Positions 1 through 8,923 of a DNA stretch of 64,000 nt are shown piece after piece. The stretch's first letter is position 1. The number at the start of each line of letters is the position of its first letter. Under the pieces are notes generated by a model. That model was given only the letters and a program-made list of their open reading frames with translations. It was not told the DNA's origin and ran no database searches. This DNA is from an uncultured Acetobacteraceae bacterium (GTDB lineage: Bacteria; Pseudomonadota; Alphaproteobacteria; Acetobacterales; Acetobacteraceae), in contig CALTUD010000016.1 of assembly GCA_943912335.1 (NCBI GenBank), positions 1 through 64,000 on the forward strand, written 5' to 3'. The position numbers were made by a program, and so were the translations under genes.

Positions 1-3
1 GGC

Positions 4-1572
4 TTAGTGCCCGCCGCCACCCCCGCCGCCCTTCGCCACGGCCGGCTTCAACAGGAAGCAGAACGGCACCACCGCGAAGGCCAGCATCGAGAAGAACAGG
101 AAGCAGTCGTTATACGCCAGAACCGAGGCCTGCTTGATGAACTGCTGGTGCAGGCGGAAATTCGCGGTCGCATCCGCCGCGAGCTGCGACTGCCCCACCG
201 CCCTGGCCGCGTTGCGGACAGTGTCCAGGTAATCGTTGTACTGCTGACGGAACGGCGTCATCAGATGCACCATGTGCGCTTCGCGGATCTGCGTGCGCTC
301 CGTCACCAACGAGGTGGACATGGAGATGCCGATCGCACCCAGCACGTTGCGCGACATGGAGAACAGTGCCGACCCGTCGCCGTTCAGCTCACGCGGCAGC
401 GTCGAATAGGTAATGGTGCTGATCGGCACGAACAGGAACGCCAGCGAGGCGGTCTGCACCATGCGGTAGATCACCAGGTGTCGGAAATCGATCAGCGGGA
501 TCAGATGCGCGGAGATCAGCATCGAGATGCCCATGATCGAGAACCCCGCGGCGATGATGTAGCGCGCCTGGATCCGCTTCATCGCACGCCCGACGAACGG
601 GATCAGCAGGATCACCACCACGCCGCCCGGCGACAACACCAGCCCCGCCAGCGTCGCGTTGTAGCCGATCACCTGCTGCGAGAATTGCGGGATCAGCACC
701 GAACTCGCGTAGAGCACCATGCCCAGCACGCCCACCAGGATGGAACCGACGGCGAAGTTCTTGTCGGCGAACACGTTCAGGTTCACCGCCGGCCGCTTGG
801 CGGTCAGCAGCCAGGACACCGCCCCCACCAGACCCACCACGGTCAGGATTCCCATCAGGCAGATGAAGGGCGAGCCGAACCAGTCGTCGTCCTCGCCGCG
901 ATCCACCATCACTTCGAGACAGCCGAGACCCACGGTGATCAGGCCGAGACCGATCAAGTCGATCGGCGCCTTCTGCTTCTTGGCCCAGGGCGGGTCCTCC
1001 ACCAGCGCACTCACCGCCAGCACCGCGAAGATGCCGACCGGGACGTTCATGAAGAACACCCAGCGCCAGGAGATGTTGTCGGTGATGTAGCCGCCCAGCG
1101 TCGGGCCGATCACCGGCGCCACGATGGTCGCGATCGCGGTCAGGCCGAACGCGGCGGACCGCTTGGCCGGCGGAAAGGTGTCGAGAATGATCGATTGCTG
1201 GTTCGGCTGCAGACCGCCGCCGAAGAAGCCCTGCATCAACCGGAAGATGATCAGCTCCGGCAGGTTGCTCGCCACCCCGCACAGGAACGAGAACACCGTG
1301 AACATGGCGATGCAGATCAGGAAATAGCGCTTGCGGCCCAGAACGCGGCTGAACCAGCCGCTGACCGTCAGCACGATGCCGTTGGCGGCCAGATAGGAGG
1401 TCAGCGCCCAGGTCGCATCGTCATAGGAGGTCGACAGGTCGCCGGCGATATGCGGCAGCGACACGTTGACGATGGTGGTGTCCAGGATCTCCATGAACGC
1501 GGCGAGCGTCACCACCACCGCGATCAGCCACGGATTGGCCCTGGGCTGCCAATCCGTCTGGCTGCCGCTCAT
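4..1572 (-). CDS. emrB: DHA2-family drug:H+ antiporter (EmrB/QacA type)
   Basis: Inner-membrane MFS exporter of about 522 residues, the size of the 14-helix DHA2 class. The N-terminal helix carries the family signature around ILDTTIVNVSLP, followed by a motif near WALTSYLAANGIVL and a motif C-like stretch (APVIGPTLGGYI). The start is the ATG at 1572, because everything further upstream in frame lies inside the preceding emrA gene. That ATG overlaps the emrA stop (ATGA), so the two are translationally coupled. With the EmrA-like adaptor it should form an efflux pump that reaches across the periplasm. The C-terminus ends in a run of glycines and a histidine. The substrate cannot be read from sequence. 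Confidence 0.93.
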   Translation of the reverse strand: MSGSQTDWQPRANPWLIAVVVTLAAFMEILDTTIVNVSLPHIAGDLSTSYDDATWALTSYLAANGIVLTVSGWFSRVLGRKRYFLICIAMFTVFSFLCGVASNLPELIIFRLMQGFFGGGLQPNQQSIILDTFPPAKRSAAFGLTAIATIVAPVIGPTLGGYITDNISWRWVFFMNVPVGIFAVLAVSALVEDPPWAKKQKAPIDLIGLGLITVGLGCLEVMVDRGEDDDWFGSPFICLMGILTVVGLVGAVSWLLTAKRPAVNLNVFADKNFAVGSILVGVLGMVLYASSVLIPQFSQQVIGYNATLAGLVLSPGGVVVILLIPFVGRAMKRIQARYIIAAGFSIMGISMLISAHLIPLIDFRHLVIYRMVQTASLAFLFVPISTITYSTLPRELNGDGSALFSMSRNVLGAIGISMSTSLVTERTQIREAHMVHLMTPFRQQYNDYLDTVRNAARAVGQSQLAADATANFRLHQQFIKQASVLAYNDCFLFFSMLAFAVVPFCFLLKPAVAKGGGGGGGH

Positions 1573-2747
1573 CGCGGAGTCGCGGGAGCGACGTTCACGG
1601 TCGGCTCCACCGACAAACCGATCGGCAGCGGCAGAAGCGGGTCCAGACCATCGTCGATGATGATCTTCACCGGGACACGCTGCACGATCTTCACGAAGTT
1701 GCCGGTCGCATTCTCCGGCGGGAAGGTCGAGAACGACGAGCCGGTGCCGCGCTGGATGCTGCCCACATGGCCGCTCAGCTTCATATCCGGATAGGCGTCC
1801 ACCGAGATGCTCACCGGCTGGCCGGGGCGCAGACGGGTGATCTGGGTTTCCTTGAAATTGGCCGTGATCCACAGATCGGGCTGCACTACCGCGAACAGGC
1901 TCTGACCGCTCTGCACCAGGCGCCCACGCTCCACGTTGCGCTGGGCGATCCAGCCATCATGCGGCGCACGCAGAACCGTCCATTCCAGGTTCAGCTTCGC
2001 CGTGGTCAGCTGCGCCTCGGCATCCGCCAGCGAGGCGGATTGCTGCGTCACGCGGGTCTGCTGCGTCGCGACCTGGGCCTGGATCGGGCTCGCCACCTCG
2101 ACCTGGCCTTCCGCCTGCATCACCTGCGCCTTGGCCTGCTGCAGGGCCGCGGTGGAGTAGTCCACCTGCTGCTGGGTGGTGGCGGCACGCTCGATGCTGT
2201 GCTGCCGCTTGTAATCGGTTTCGGCCCGGAACTGCTGAGCCTGCGCCAGAGCCAGCTGACCCTCCGCCTGCTTCAGCTGGCCGGGAAAGTTCTTCTTGGC
2301 GATCTCGACGCTGTATTTGGCGCCTTCGAGCTGACCCTTGGCCTGATCCACAGCCGCCTGGGCGCGATCCACGGCCGCCTGATAGTCGCGCGGGTCGATG
2401 CGGGCCAGAACCTCGCCCTCATGCACGAACTGGTTGTCGTTCACGTCCAGCTCGACCACGTAGCCACCCACATGCGGCGCGATGGTCACGGTGCGACCAG
2501 CGGTGAAGGCGTCGTCGGTGCTGACGAGATTGCGGGTCGTGAACCAGTAGAAGACGCCGCCGATCACCAGCACCGCCGCGAACACCGCCAGACCGATGCG
2601 GATGAACGGGCTGCGCTTCTTGCGCGCCTCCTCGTCCTTCTGCGCCTGCTGGGAAGGCTGGTCGCTCTTCTGACCGGAGTCCTGCCCGCCGTCCGAATTC
2701 TGGTCGTGCTGATCCTGGCCGTCTTCCGACCCGTTCCGTTCAGCCAT
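1569..2747 (-). CDS. emrA: HlyD/EmrA-type membrane fusion protein
   Basis: Periplasmic adaptor of about 392 residues for the EmrB-like antiporter that follows it. It has a Gln/Asp-rich cytoplasmic tail (residues 1-45), one membrane anchor (about 51-69), a biotinyl-lipoyl-like half motif (GGYVVELDVNDNQFV), a long Gln/Ala-rich coiled-coil hairpin and a second lipoyl half (LRAPHDGWI) before the beta-barrel. The ATG at 2747 was chosen because the in-frame extension upstream is a Ser/Arg-rich non-conserved stretch. The stop overlaps the emrB start. A 21-bp palindrome lies about 50 bp upstream and may control the pair. Confidence 0.92.
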   Translation of the reverse strand: MAERNGSEDGQDQHDQNSDGGQDSGQKSDQPSQQAQKDEEARKKRSPFIRIGLAVFAAVLVIGGVFYWFTTRNLVSTDDAFTAGRTVTIAPHVGGYVVELDVNDNQFVHEGEVLARIDPRDYQAAVDRAQAAVDQAKGQLEGAKYSVEIAKKNFPGQLKQAEGQLALAQAQQFRAETDYKRQHSIERAATTQQQVDYSTAALQQAKAQVMQAEGQVEVASPIQAQVATQQTRVTQQSASLADAEAQLTTAKLNLEWTVLRAPHDGWIAQRNVERGRLVQSGQSLFAVVQPDLWITANFKETQITRLRPGQPVSISVDAYPDMKLSGHVGSIQRGTGSSFSTFPPENATGNFVKIVQRVPVKIIIDDGLDPLLPLPIGLSVEPTVNVAPATPR

Positions 2748-2797
2748 GCCCGCCTCCAAACCACTTCTCGAAGCCACTCGCGACGGACGCGCTACGG

Positions 2798-2818
2798 CTG
2801 ACCGATCGGTTCGGTCAG
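2798..2818. promoter_or_regulatory. Operator-like palindrome upstream of emrAB
   Basis: Perfect inverted repeat CTGACCGA-N5-TCGGTCAG, 50-70 bp before the emrA start in the 187-bp gap that follows the ABC exporter gene. The GACCG/CGGTC arms look like sites used by TetR-family repressors. No regulator gene is adjacent, so assignment to TetR is inference. Confidence 0.45.
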
Positions 2819-2934
2819 AGTGCCACAAGCCCTCCGGACCGGCAATGCCGCCTCCGATCCGTTCGACCCGAACTCCGGCACTCGCCTTTCAGGCGCTCGA
2901 ACATTGGTTTCTGAGGACGGAAGAACGGCAGCGT

Positions 2935-4710
2935 CTACGCCACCTCCAGCGCCTGCGTCCTGACCAGACGCGCATAGAGCCCGCCTTCCTCCATCAGCGC
3001 CGCATGCGTGCCGCACTCGATCGCCTCGCCGTCCGACAGCGCCACCACCAGATCGGCCGAACGCACGGTGGACAGGCGATGCGCCACCACGATGGTGGTG
3101 CGCCCGGCGCGCAGACGCGCCAGGGCGTCCTGCACGGTCGCCTCGCTTTCGGTGTCGAGCGCGCTCGTCGCCTCGTCCAGCAGAAGCAGACGCGGATCGC
3201 GCAGCAGGGCGCGGGCAAGCGCGATGCGCTGGCGCTGGCCACCCGACAATCTCTGCCCGCCCGGCCCGACCACCGTCGCAAATCCTTCCGGCAGGGCGTC
3301 GATGAATTCCTCCGCCGCCGCGGCGCGCGCGGCCTCGCGCAGCGCCGCATCGCTGGCGCCCGGCCGCCCCATGCGGATGTTGTCGCCCACGCTGGTATCG
3401 AACAGCAGCGTGTCCTGGCTCACATAGGCGATCGCATCGCGCAGCGCGCCGAGACGGAGGTCGCGCAGATCCACGCCGTCCAGCAGGATCCGCCCGGCGG
3501 TCACGTCGTGCAGACGCGGGATCAGCGACAAGGCCGTGGACTTGCCCGCACCGGACGGCCCCACCAGCGCCACCGTCAGCCCCGGCTCGGCCACGAAACT
3601 CAGATCGCGCAAGCCCGCGCGCCCGTCCGGATAGGTGAAGCCGACACGCTCGAACACCAGGCGGCCATGCCCGGCCGGCAGAGGCAATGCGTTCGGGCTT
3701 TCCTGCACCCCGGGCGGCTCGTCGATCACGGTGAAGATGCGCTCGATCCCCGCCAGCCCCTCCTGCACCGCCGCGTTCAGCGAGCCGAGCGCGCGCAACG
3801 GGCGCGACGCCAGCAGCAGGGCGGCGACGAAGCCGGAAAACGACCCAAGCGTCGCCCCGCCCATCGAGGCCCGCCACCCGGCAAAACCCAGAACCGCCGC
3901 CACCGCCGAGCCGCCCAGCACCTCCAGCACCGGATCGACGCCTGCCCGCCCGCGCGTGATGCGCAGAAGGCTGTTGTGCAGCAGATCGAACGAACGCGAG
4001 GCGCGCCCGACCTCCGCCTTCTCCAGACGATACACCCGCACCGAACGGGCCAGACCGAAACTCTCGTTCAGAAGCGCCGCGGTACGGCCGATCTGTTCCT
4101 GCATGCCGCCCGACGCCCGGCGCACGCGCTTGCCGATGCGCTGGATCGGCACGGCGGCGAGCGGATACAGCACGGCGGCGATCAGGCTCAGCTCCCAGTC
4201 CATATAGACCATCGAGATCGCCAGACCGACCACGGTCACGCTGTCGCCCAGCGCGTTCACGGCGCGGATCATCGCCTCGCGGATGGTCACGGCATCGGTG
4301 GTGAAGCGCGCGGAAAGCTGCGCCGGCGCCTCGCGCTCGATGCGGGCGATGTCGGCATCCACAAGATGCTCGAACATCCGCCCTTGGAGATTGCGGATCA
4401 CGATCAGGACCAGCCCCTGCACCGCCAGGGTCTGCCCGTACTGCGACGCCGCCTTGGCGGCGGTCACGATCACCACCAGCGCCGGAACCTGATACAGGAT
4501 GCGCGGATCGTTATGGGTGAACATGTCGATCGCCCGCTGGATCACCAGCGGATACAGCGCATTCAGCAGCGCCATCGCCACGGTCAGCACCAGAACGGCG
4601 GCGATCCGGCCGCGATGGCGGCTGATCTCGTCGCGCCACAAACGCAGCATCAGGCTTCGGCTGGAAGCCAGATCCTTGCGAGGGCGCTTTCCCGGTCCGG
4701 TCTGTGTCAT
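2935..4710 (-). CDS. ABC exporter, fused permease and ATPase (MsbA-like)
   Basis: Half-transporter of 591 residues that would act as a homodimer in the inner membrane. An N-terminal six-helix exporter domain is followed by a nucleotide-binding domain with Walker A (GPSGAGKST, about residue 385), the signature LSGGQRQR (about 488), Walker B with D-loop (LLLLDEATSALD, about 510) and the H-loop histidine (VVAHRLSTV). The architecture and length match MsbA-type lipid A or multidrug exporters. The gene follows cca by 45 bp on the same strand, so co-transcription with DUF1285-cca is possible. Whether it flips lipid A or exports drugs cannot be decided from sequence. Confidence 0.9.
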   Translation of the reverse strand: MTQTGPGKRPRKDLASSRSLMLRLWRDEISRHRGRIAAVLVLTVAMALLNALYPLVIQRAIDMFTHNDPRILYQVPALVVIVTAAKAASQYGQTLAVQGLVLIVIRNLQGRMFEHLVDADIARIEREAPAQLSARFTTDAVTIREAMIRAVNALGDSVTVVGLAISMVYMDWELSLIAAVLYPLAAVPIQRIGKRVRRASGGMQEQIGRTAALLNESFGLARSVRVYRLEKAEVGRASRSFDLLHNSLLRITRGRAGVDPVLEVLGGSAVAAVLGFAGWRASMGGATLGSFSGFVAALLLASRPLRALGSLNAAVQEGLAGIERIFTVIDEPPGVQESPNALPLPAGHGRLVFERVGFTYPDGRAGLRDLSFVAEPGLTVALVGPSGAGKSTALSLIPRLHDVTAGRILLDGVDLRDLRLGALRDAIAYVSQDTLLFDTSVGDNIRMGRPGASDAALREAARAAAAEEFIDALPEGFATVVGPGGQRLSGGQRQRIALARALLRDPRLLLLDEATSALDTESEATVQDALARLRAGRTTIVVAHRLSTVRSADLVVALSDGEAIECGTHAALMEEGGLYARLVRTQALEVA

Positions 4711-4755
4711 CGGCGCGCTTTACCAGCGCGGGCCTGCGACCACAAACGACCGGAC

Positions 4756-5973
4756 TCACACGGCCGGCAGCAGACCCGCCTCTCCTGCCAGCACACGCAG
4801 CCGGTCGAGACATCCCGCCCGATCCGCCCGGCACCCGCCAGTCCACCACCAGAGCCGCGTTTCGGCCAGCAAACGCCCGACCTCTGGCCCCGGCCTCAAC
4901 CCCGCCTGCACCGCATCCCGCCCGGCCAGGGGAAAGACCGGCGGCACGATCGACGCGATCCTCGCACGGATGGACGCTGCCTCCTCGGCCAGCCAGGACC
5001 GGCCGATCACGATCGCAGGAGGCGCATCGGCGAGACGACGACGCAGCGAATCCTCGTCGGTGCCACGCGCCGCCGGCGGCTCCTTCTCCAGCAACGCCGC
5101 GAGCCGGCGCGCTTCGTCGCGGGACAATTTCAGCCGCGACGCCACCGCCCCGGCCCAGGCCCCGTCGCCATCCGCGAGGGCGGACAAACGCAGGATCGCA
5201 TCCGGCGGCGCCCCACTCTGGTCGAGACGCAGCACCGGCTCCAGAACCGCCCCCGGCAGCAGGGCCGGCAGAACCCCGGTTTCGCGCATCAGACCCAGGG
5301 TCTCGCCCGGCGCGGTCCCGCCCAGCAGCCGCGACAGTTCCGACCAGACCCGCTCCGCCGAAAGCCGCTCCAGACACCGCAGACGCGAGGCGATCGCCTC
5401 CGTTGCCGTCCGGTCCGGCACGCCGCAGCCGTATCGCGCCTGGAAACGGAAGAAGCGCAGGATGCGCAGCCCGTCCTCCTCGATGCGACGGCCGGCCTCG
5501 CCCACGAACCGCACCAGCCCGGCGCGCAGATCGGCCACGCCGCCGAAGAAATCGTGCACCACCCCCTGTCGGTCCAGGAACAGACTGTTGATGGTGAAAT
5601 CCCGACGCGCCGCATCCGCACGCCAGTCCGCGGTCCAGGACACGCGGGCATGGCGCCCGTCGGTCTCTGTGTCCTCGCGCAAGGTCGTGATCTCATAGGG
5701 CTGGCGCGCGATCACCGCCGTCACCGTGCCATGCGCGAGCCCGGTCGCCACCACCTTGATCCCGGCGGCGGCGACCGCTTCCAGCACATGCTCGGGCGGT
5801 TCCGGCGTCGCCAGATCGATATCGGAGACCGGCCGACCCGCCAGCAGATCGCGCACCGCGCCGCCCACCAGACGCGCTTCGGGCAGCACGCCCCAGAGCC
5901 GGTCGAGCGCCGCGCGCGTTCCGTCGTCCAGACCACCGATCAAACCGGTCACCGGCTCAGCCGCCGGAGTCAT
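4756..5973 (-). CDS. cca: CCA-adding enzyme / poly(A) polymerase family nucleotidyltransferase
   Basis: About 405 residues. It belongs to the class II tRNA nucleotidyltransferase and poly(A) polymerase family, which matures or repairs tRNA 3' CCA ends in the cytoplasm. The head domain shows the GG..RD element (VGGAVRDLLAG) followed by the catalytic DxD (SDIDLA). The conserved RRDFTINSL and the DLRAGLVRFVGEA..RI.EDGLRILR block are also present. I use the ATG at 5973. A GTG at 5988 would extend it by five residues and overlap the DUF1285 stop. The neighbouring DUF1285 and moxR genes fit a common alphaproteobacterial arrangement. Confidence 0.9.
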   Translation of the reverse strand: MTPAAEPVTGLIGGLDDGTRAALDRLWGVLPEARLVGGAVRDLLAGRPVSDIDLATPEPPEHVLEAVAAAGIKVVATGLAHGTVTAVIARQPYEITTLREDTETDGRHARVSWTADWRADAARRDFTINSLFLDRQGVVHDFFGGVADLRAGLVRFVGEAGRRIEEDGLRILRFFRFQARYGCGVPDRTATEAIASRLRCLERLSAERVWSELSRLLGGTAPGETLGLMRETGVLPALLPGAVLEPVLRLDQSGAPPDAILRLSALADGDGAWAGAVASRLKLSRDEARRLAALLEKEPPAARGTDEDSLRRRLADAPPAIVIGRSWLAEEAASIRARIASIVPPVFPLAGRDAVQAGLRPGPEVGRLLAETRLWWWTGGCRADRAGCLDRLRVLAGEAGLLPAV

Positions 5974-5980
5974 GCAATGG

Positions 5981-6682
5981 TCATGCACCGGGATCGAACG
6001 GATGTTCGGCGACGGCCTCGGTCCCGCTCAGCGCGGACGACGCACAGACCAGGGGTCCGATCGGAAAGAACCGGTTCTGGCTCCACACGCCAAGACAGGG
6101 TTCGCCGTTGCGCTTTCCTTCCACCGCCAAGGCCGCCAGCTCGTAATACACCGCACGGGCCACACGCGCCTGGATCGGCAGTTCGCCATCCCCGGCACGC
6201 ACGGTCAGATACGGGATTGCGGCGCAATCGCCGCCGGACCGCACGCAATCCCAGTCCACGCGCAACGGGTTTTCCGGCCCGGCGCAAACGATCTGGTCGA
6301 CATTGGTGCGAAAGGCCAGAACCTGGTTGCGTCCGCAGCCACGCCATTCCAGCTCCACCGCGACGAAGGGCACGTCCTCCACCTCGATCTCGCCGCGTTC
6401 GGCCGGCGTTTCCAGACGGTAGCGCCCCGCCGCGTCGCGCCGAAGAACGCTGGAAAACAGGCAGACCATCGGTTTCCGGCGGATCGGCGTGCCCTGGTAG
6501 AGCCAGGTCCCGTCGCGCTGGATCAGAAACGGCAACGGGCCGCAGTCGCGTGGCTGGCGCTTCGGACCGGTGTGCGGGTGCGGAACGCAGCCTCGTTCGG
6601 TGGCGGCCGTCGCGGCCTCGCCGAGCGGTCCCCCGGTCTCCAGCGGCCCCTTGCTCAGGCTGGGAAAGCGGTCATGCGTCAC
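5981..6682 (-). CDS. DUF1285 domain protein
   Basis: Conserved protein of about 233 residues and unknown function. The diagnostic part begins at FLIQRDGTWLYQGTPI and runs through RKPMVCLFSSVLRRD, VEDVPFVAVELE and LAFRTNVDQIV, a pattern I recognise as DUF1285. I chose a GTG start at 6682 because a GGAGG lies 11 nt upstream and the residues further upstream look non-coding. It is divergent from moxR across a 196-bp spacer and ends 8 bp before the cca ATG, so it probably heads a DUF1285-cca(-ABC) transcript. Confidence 0.82.
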   Translation of the reverse strand: MTHDRFPSLSKGPLETGGPLGEAATAATERGCVPHPHTGPKRQPRDCGPLPFLIQRDGTWLYQGTPIRRKPMVCLFSSVLRRDAAGRYRLETPAERGEIEVEDVPFVAVELEWRGCGRNQVLAFRTNVDQIVCAGPENPLRVDWDCVRSGGDCAAIPYLTVRAGDGELPIQARVARAVYYELAALAVEGKRNGEPCLGVWSQNRFFPIGPLVCASSALSGTEAVAEHPFDPGA

Positions 6683-6878
6683 GAATACCGTTACCTCCGG
6701 CCGAAAACCGCCGTTCGGAGGGTGCCGCGCCTGGAAAACGGGCCGACGCACCCTGTGCCTTCCCGATATAGGGAGTGTCACCGGCTTGATGAAACCCCCG
6801 GACATGGCAGATTGCCCCCGTCTGCCGATCGCGGGACCGCTTTCCCGCCGCTCGGACAGAACCAGGAAGCGAGGCGAG

Positions 6879-7904
6879 ATGGTGGAACCGGGCGAGTCGA
6901 GATCAGCCGCGGACCGGTTCGGGACGAACGCCGATCCGGTCGGGGCGGCAGATGCGCTGATCAACCGGCTCGGCGCGGTGCGTTCCGAGATCGGCGCGGT
7001 GATCTTCGGCCAGCAGAGCGTGGTCGACGAGGTGCTGACCGCGATCCTGTCCGGCGGTCACGCGCTGCTGGTCGGCGCGCCCGGCCTCGGCAAGACGCTG
7101 CTGGTGGAAACGCTCGGCACGGTGCTGGGCCTGGGCGCCCGCCGCGTGCAGTTCACCCCGGATCTGATGCCGGCCGACATCACCGGCTCCGAGATCCTGG
7201 AAGAAGACGCCGCCGGCCGGCGCGCCTTCCGCTTCATCCAGGGCCCGGTCTTCACCCAGCTGCTGATGGCCGACGAGATCAACCGCGCCAGCCCGCGCAC
7301 CCAGTCCGCGCTGCTGCAGGCGATGCAGGAACGCAAGGTCGCGGTGGCCGGCACCGACCAGCCGCTCCCGTCCCCGTTCCACGTGCTGGCCACCCAGAAC
7401 CCGATCGAGCAGGAAGGCACCTATCCCCTGCCGGAAGCGCAGCTCGACCGGTTCCTGCTGCAGATCGACCTGTCCTATCCCGATCTCGCCGCAGAACGCG
7501 CCATGCTGCTCGCCACCACCGGCACCGCGCATCATATCGTCCAGCCGGTACTGGCGCCGGGCGAACTCGAAGCGGCGCAGACCCTGGTTCGCGCTCTGCC
7601 GATCGGCGAGAGCGTCGTGGACGCGATCCTGTCGCTGGTGCGCGGCGCCCGTCCCGATACCGCCGCGGACGACACGCTGCGCCGCTCCCTCGCCTGGGGC
7701 CCCGGCCCGCGCGCGGCGCAGGCGCTGATGCTCGCCACCCGCGCCCGCGCCCTTTTGGGCGGCCGTTTGTCGCCCTCGATCGACGACGTCGCCGCCCTGG
7801 CGCATCCGGTTCTGCGCCATCGCATGGCCCTGTCCTTTTCCGCCCGTGCGGAGGGCATCACCCTGTCCGACCTGATCGACGGGCTGGTGCGGCGCCTCGG
7901 TTGA
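6879..7904 (+). CDS. moxR: MoxR-type AAA+ ATPase
   Basis: Cytoplasmic AAA+ ATPase of 341 residues with Walker A (GAPGLGKT, residues 66-73), Walker B (LLMADEIN) and the sensor stretch (VLATQNPIEQEGTYPLPEAQLDRF) typical of MoxR. MoxR proteins act as chaperones for the assembly or activation of partner proteins and are usually encoded with DUF58 and vWA proteins, as here. The start is the ATG at 6879, preceded by GAGGCGAG. Earlier in-frame ATGs lie in the divergent promoter region. The stop overlaps the start of the DUF58 gene (TTGA). Confidence 0.95.
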   Translation: MVEPGESRSAADRFGTNADPVGAADALINRLGAVRSEIGAVIFGQQSVVDEVLTAILSGGHALLVGAPGLGKTLLVETLGTVLGLGARRVQFTPDLMPADITGSEILEEDAAGRRAFRFIQGPVFTQLLMADEINRASPRTQSALLQAMQERKVAVAGTDQPLPSPFHVLATQNPIEQEGTYPLPEAQLDRFLLQIDLSYPDLAAERAMLLATTGTAHHIVQPVLAPGELEAAQTLVRALPIGESVVDAILSLVRGARPDTAADDTLRRSLAWGPGPRAAQALMLATRARALLGGRLSPSIDDVAALAHPVLRHRMALSFSARAEGITLSDLIDGLVRRLG

Positions 7905-8923
7905 TCGACCGGACAGACACGGGAGCCGGCGGCACGTTCCGCACCCTGCTGCGTTCGCTCGGACGGCGGGAGCGGCACGGTGCCGCACCGGGCGCGCCGG
8001 CCGGCCCGGCACGCAACGGCAGAACCGCCGCCACCGGACGCGCCGCCGCCGAGGCCCTCGCCGCGCGGCTCCCGCCTCTGCTCGCGGATGCGGAGCGGAT
8101 CGCCGCCACCGTCGCGGGCGGCGTGCATGGCCGCCTGCGCGCAGGCGTCGGCGACAGCTTCTGGCAATACCGCCCGCTTTCGCCCGGAGAATCCACCGCG
8201 CGCATCGACTGGCGCCAATCCGCGCGCGGCGACCGCCTGTTCGTGCGCGAGACCGAGTGGGAAGCGGCACAGACCGTCTGCGTCTGGCGCGACCGCTCGC
8301 CCAGCATGGGCTGGCGCTCCGCACCCTCCCTGCCCACCAAGCGCGACCGCGCCGAACTCGTGCTGCTGGCGCTCGGCATCGGCCTTCTGCGCGGCGGAGA
8401 GCACCTCTCCCTCCTCGACGATCGCGGCGGCCGCACCCGTCTGGCCGCGCGCGGCGGGGTGGAACGGCTGGCCACGCTGATGCTGTCGGAGCCGAACGAG
8501 ACCGGTCCGTCCTTGCCCGCCCCCGGCGAGCTGCCGCGTCATGCCGGCGCGGTGCTGGTCGGCGATTTCCTGTCGCCGCCTGCCGAAATCGCCTCCCTGC
8601 TCTCCGCCCTGGCCCGCGTGCCGGTCAGGCCGGTCCTGGTGCAGATTCTCGACCCCGCCGAGCTCACCCTTCCGTTCCAGGGCCGCACACGCTTCGAGGG
8701 GCTGGAAGGCGAAACCCCGATCCTGGTGCCGCAGGCCGGCGACATCCGGGACAGCTACGGCCAGGCCATGCGTGCCCATCGCGAAGCCCTGTCCCGGCTC
8801 TGCGCCGCCACAGGCGTTTCCCTGCTCACCCACGACACCGGGCAGCGCCCCGAAACATTGCTGCTCGCCCTGCATGACGCGATCGCGCCCAGGCGCGGCG
8901 CCGCACGGATGCCCCCGCGTTGA
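7901..8923 (+). CDS. DUF58 domain protein (MoxR partner)
   Basis: About 340 residues. The DUF58 core is visible as FWQYRPLSPGESTARIDW, then QSARGDRLFVRETEWE, and the vWA-like strand VWRDRSPSM. The protein is the constant companion of MoxR ATPases and is thought to be one of their clients. The only start compatible with family length is a TTG at 7901 that overlaps the moxR stop, giving a TTGA junction. The 3' end overlaps the next gene in the same way. No membrane helix is obvious, so it is probably cytoplasmic or peripheral. Confidence 0.9.
   Translation: MIDRTDTGAGGTFRTLLRSLGRRERHGAAPGAPAGPARNGRTAATGRAAAEALAARLPPLLADAERIAATVAGGVHGRLRAGVGDSFWQYRPLSPGESTARIDWRQSARGDRLFVRETEWEAAQTVCVWRDRSPSMGWRSAPSLPTKRDRAELVLLALGIGLLRGGEHLSLLDDRGGRTRLAARGGVERLATLMLSEPNETGPSLPAPGELPRHAGAVLVGDFLSPPAEIASLLSALARVPVRPVLVQILDPAELTLPFQGRTRFEGLEGETPILVPQAGDIRDSYGQAMRAHREALSRLCAATGVSLLTHDTGQRPETLLLALHDAIAPRRGAARMPPR

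Noticed and set aside
2746..6771. Open frame of 1341 codons on the plus strand
   Set aside because: Antisense shadow of the ABC exporter, cca and DUF1285. The translation is Arg/His/Gln-rich with no family motif, as expected opposite GC-rich genes.
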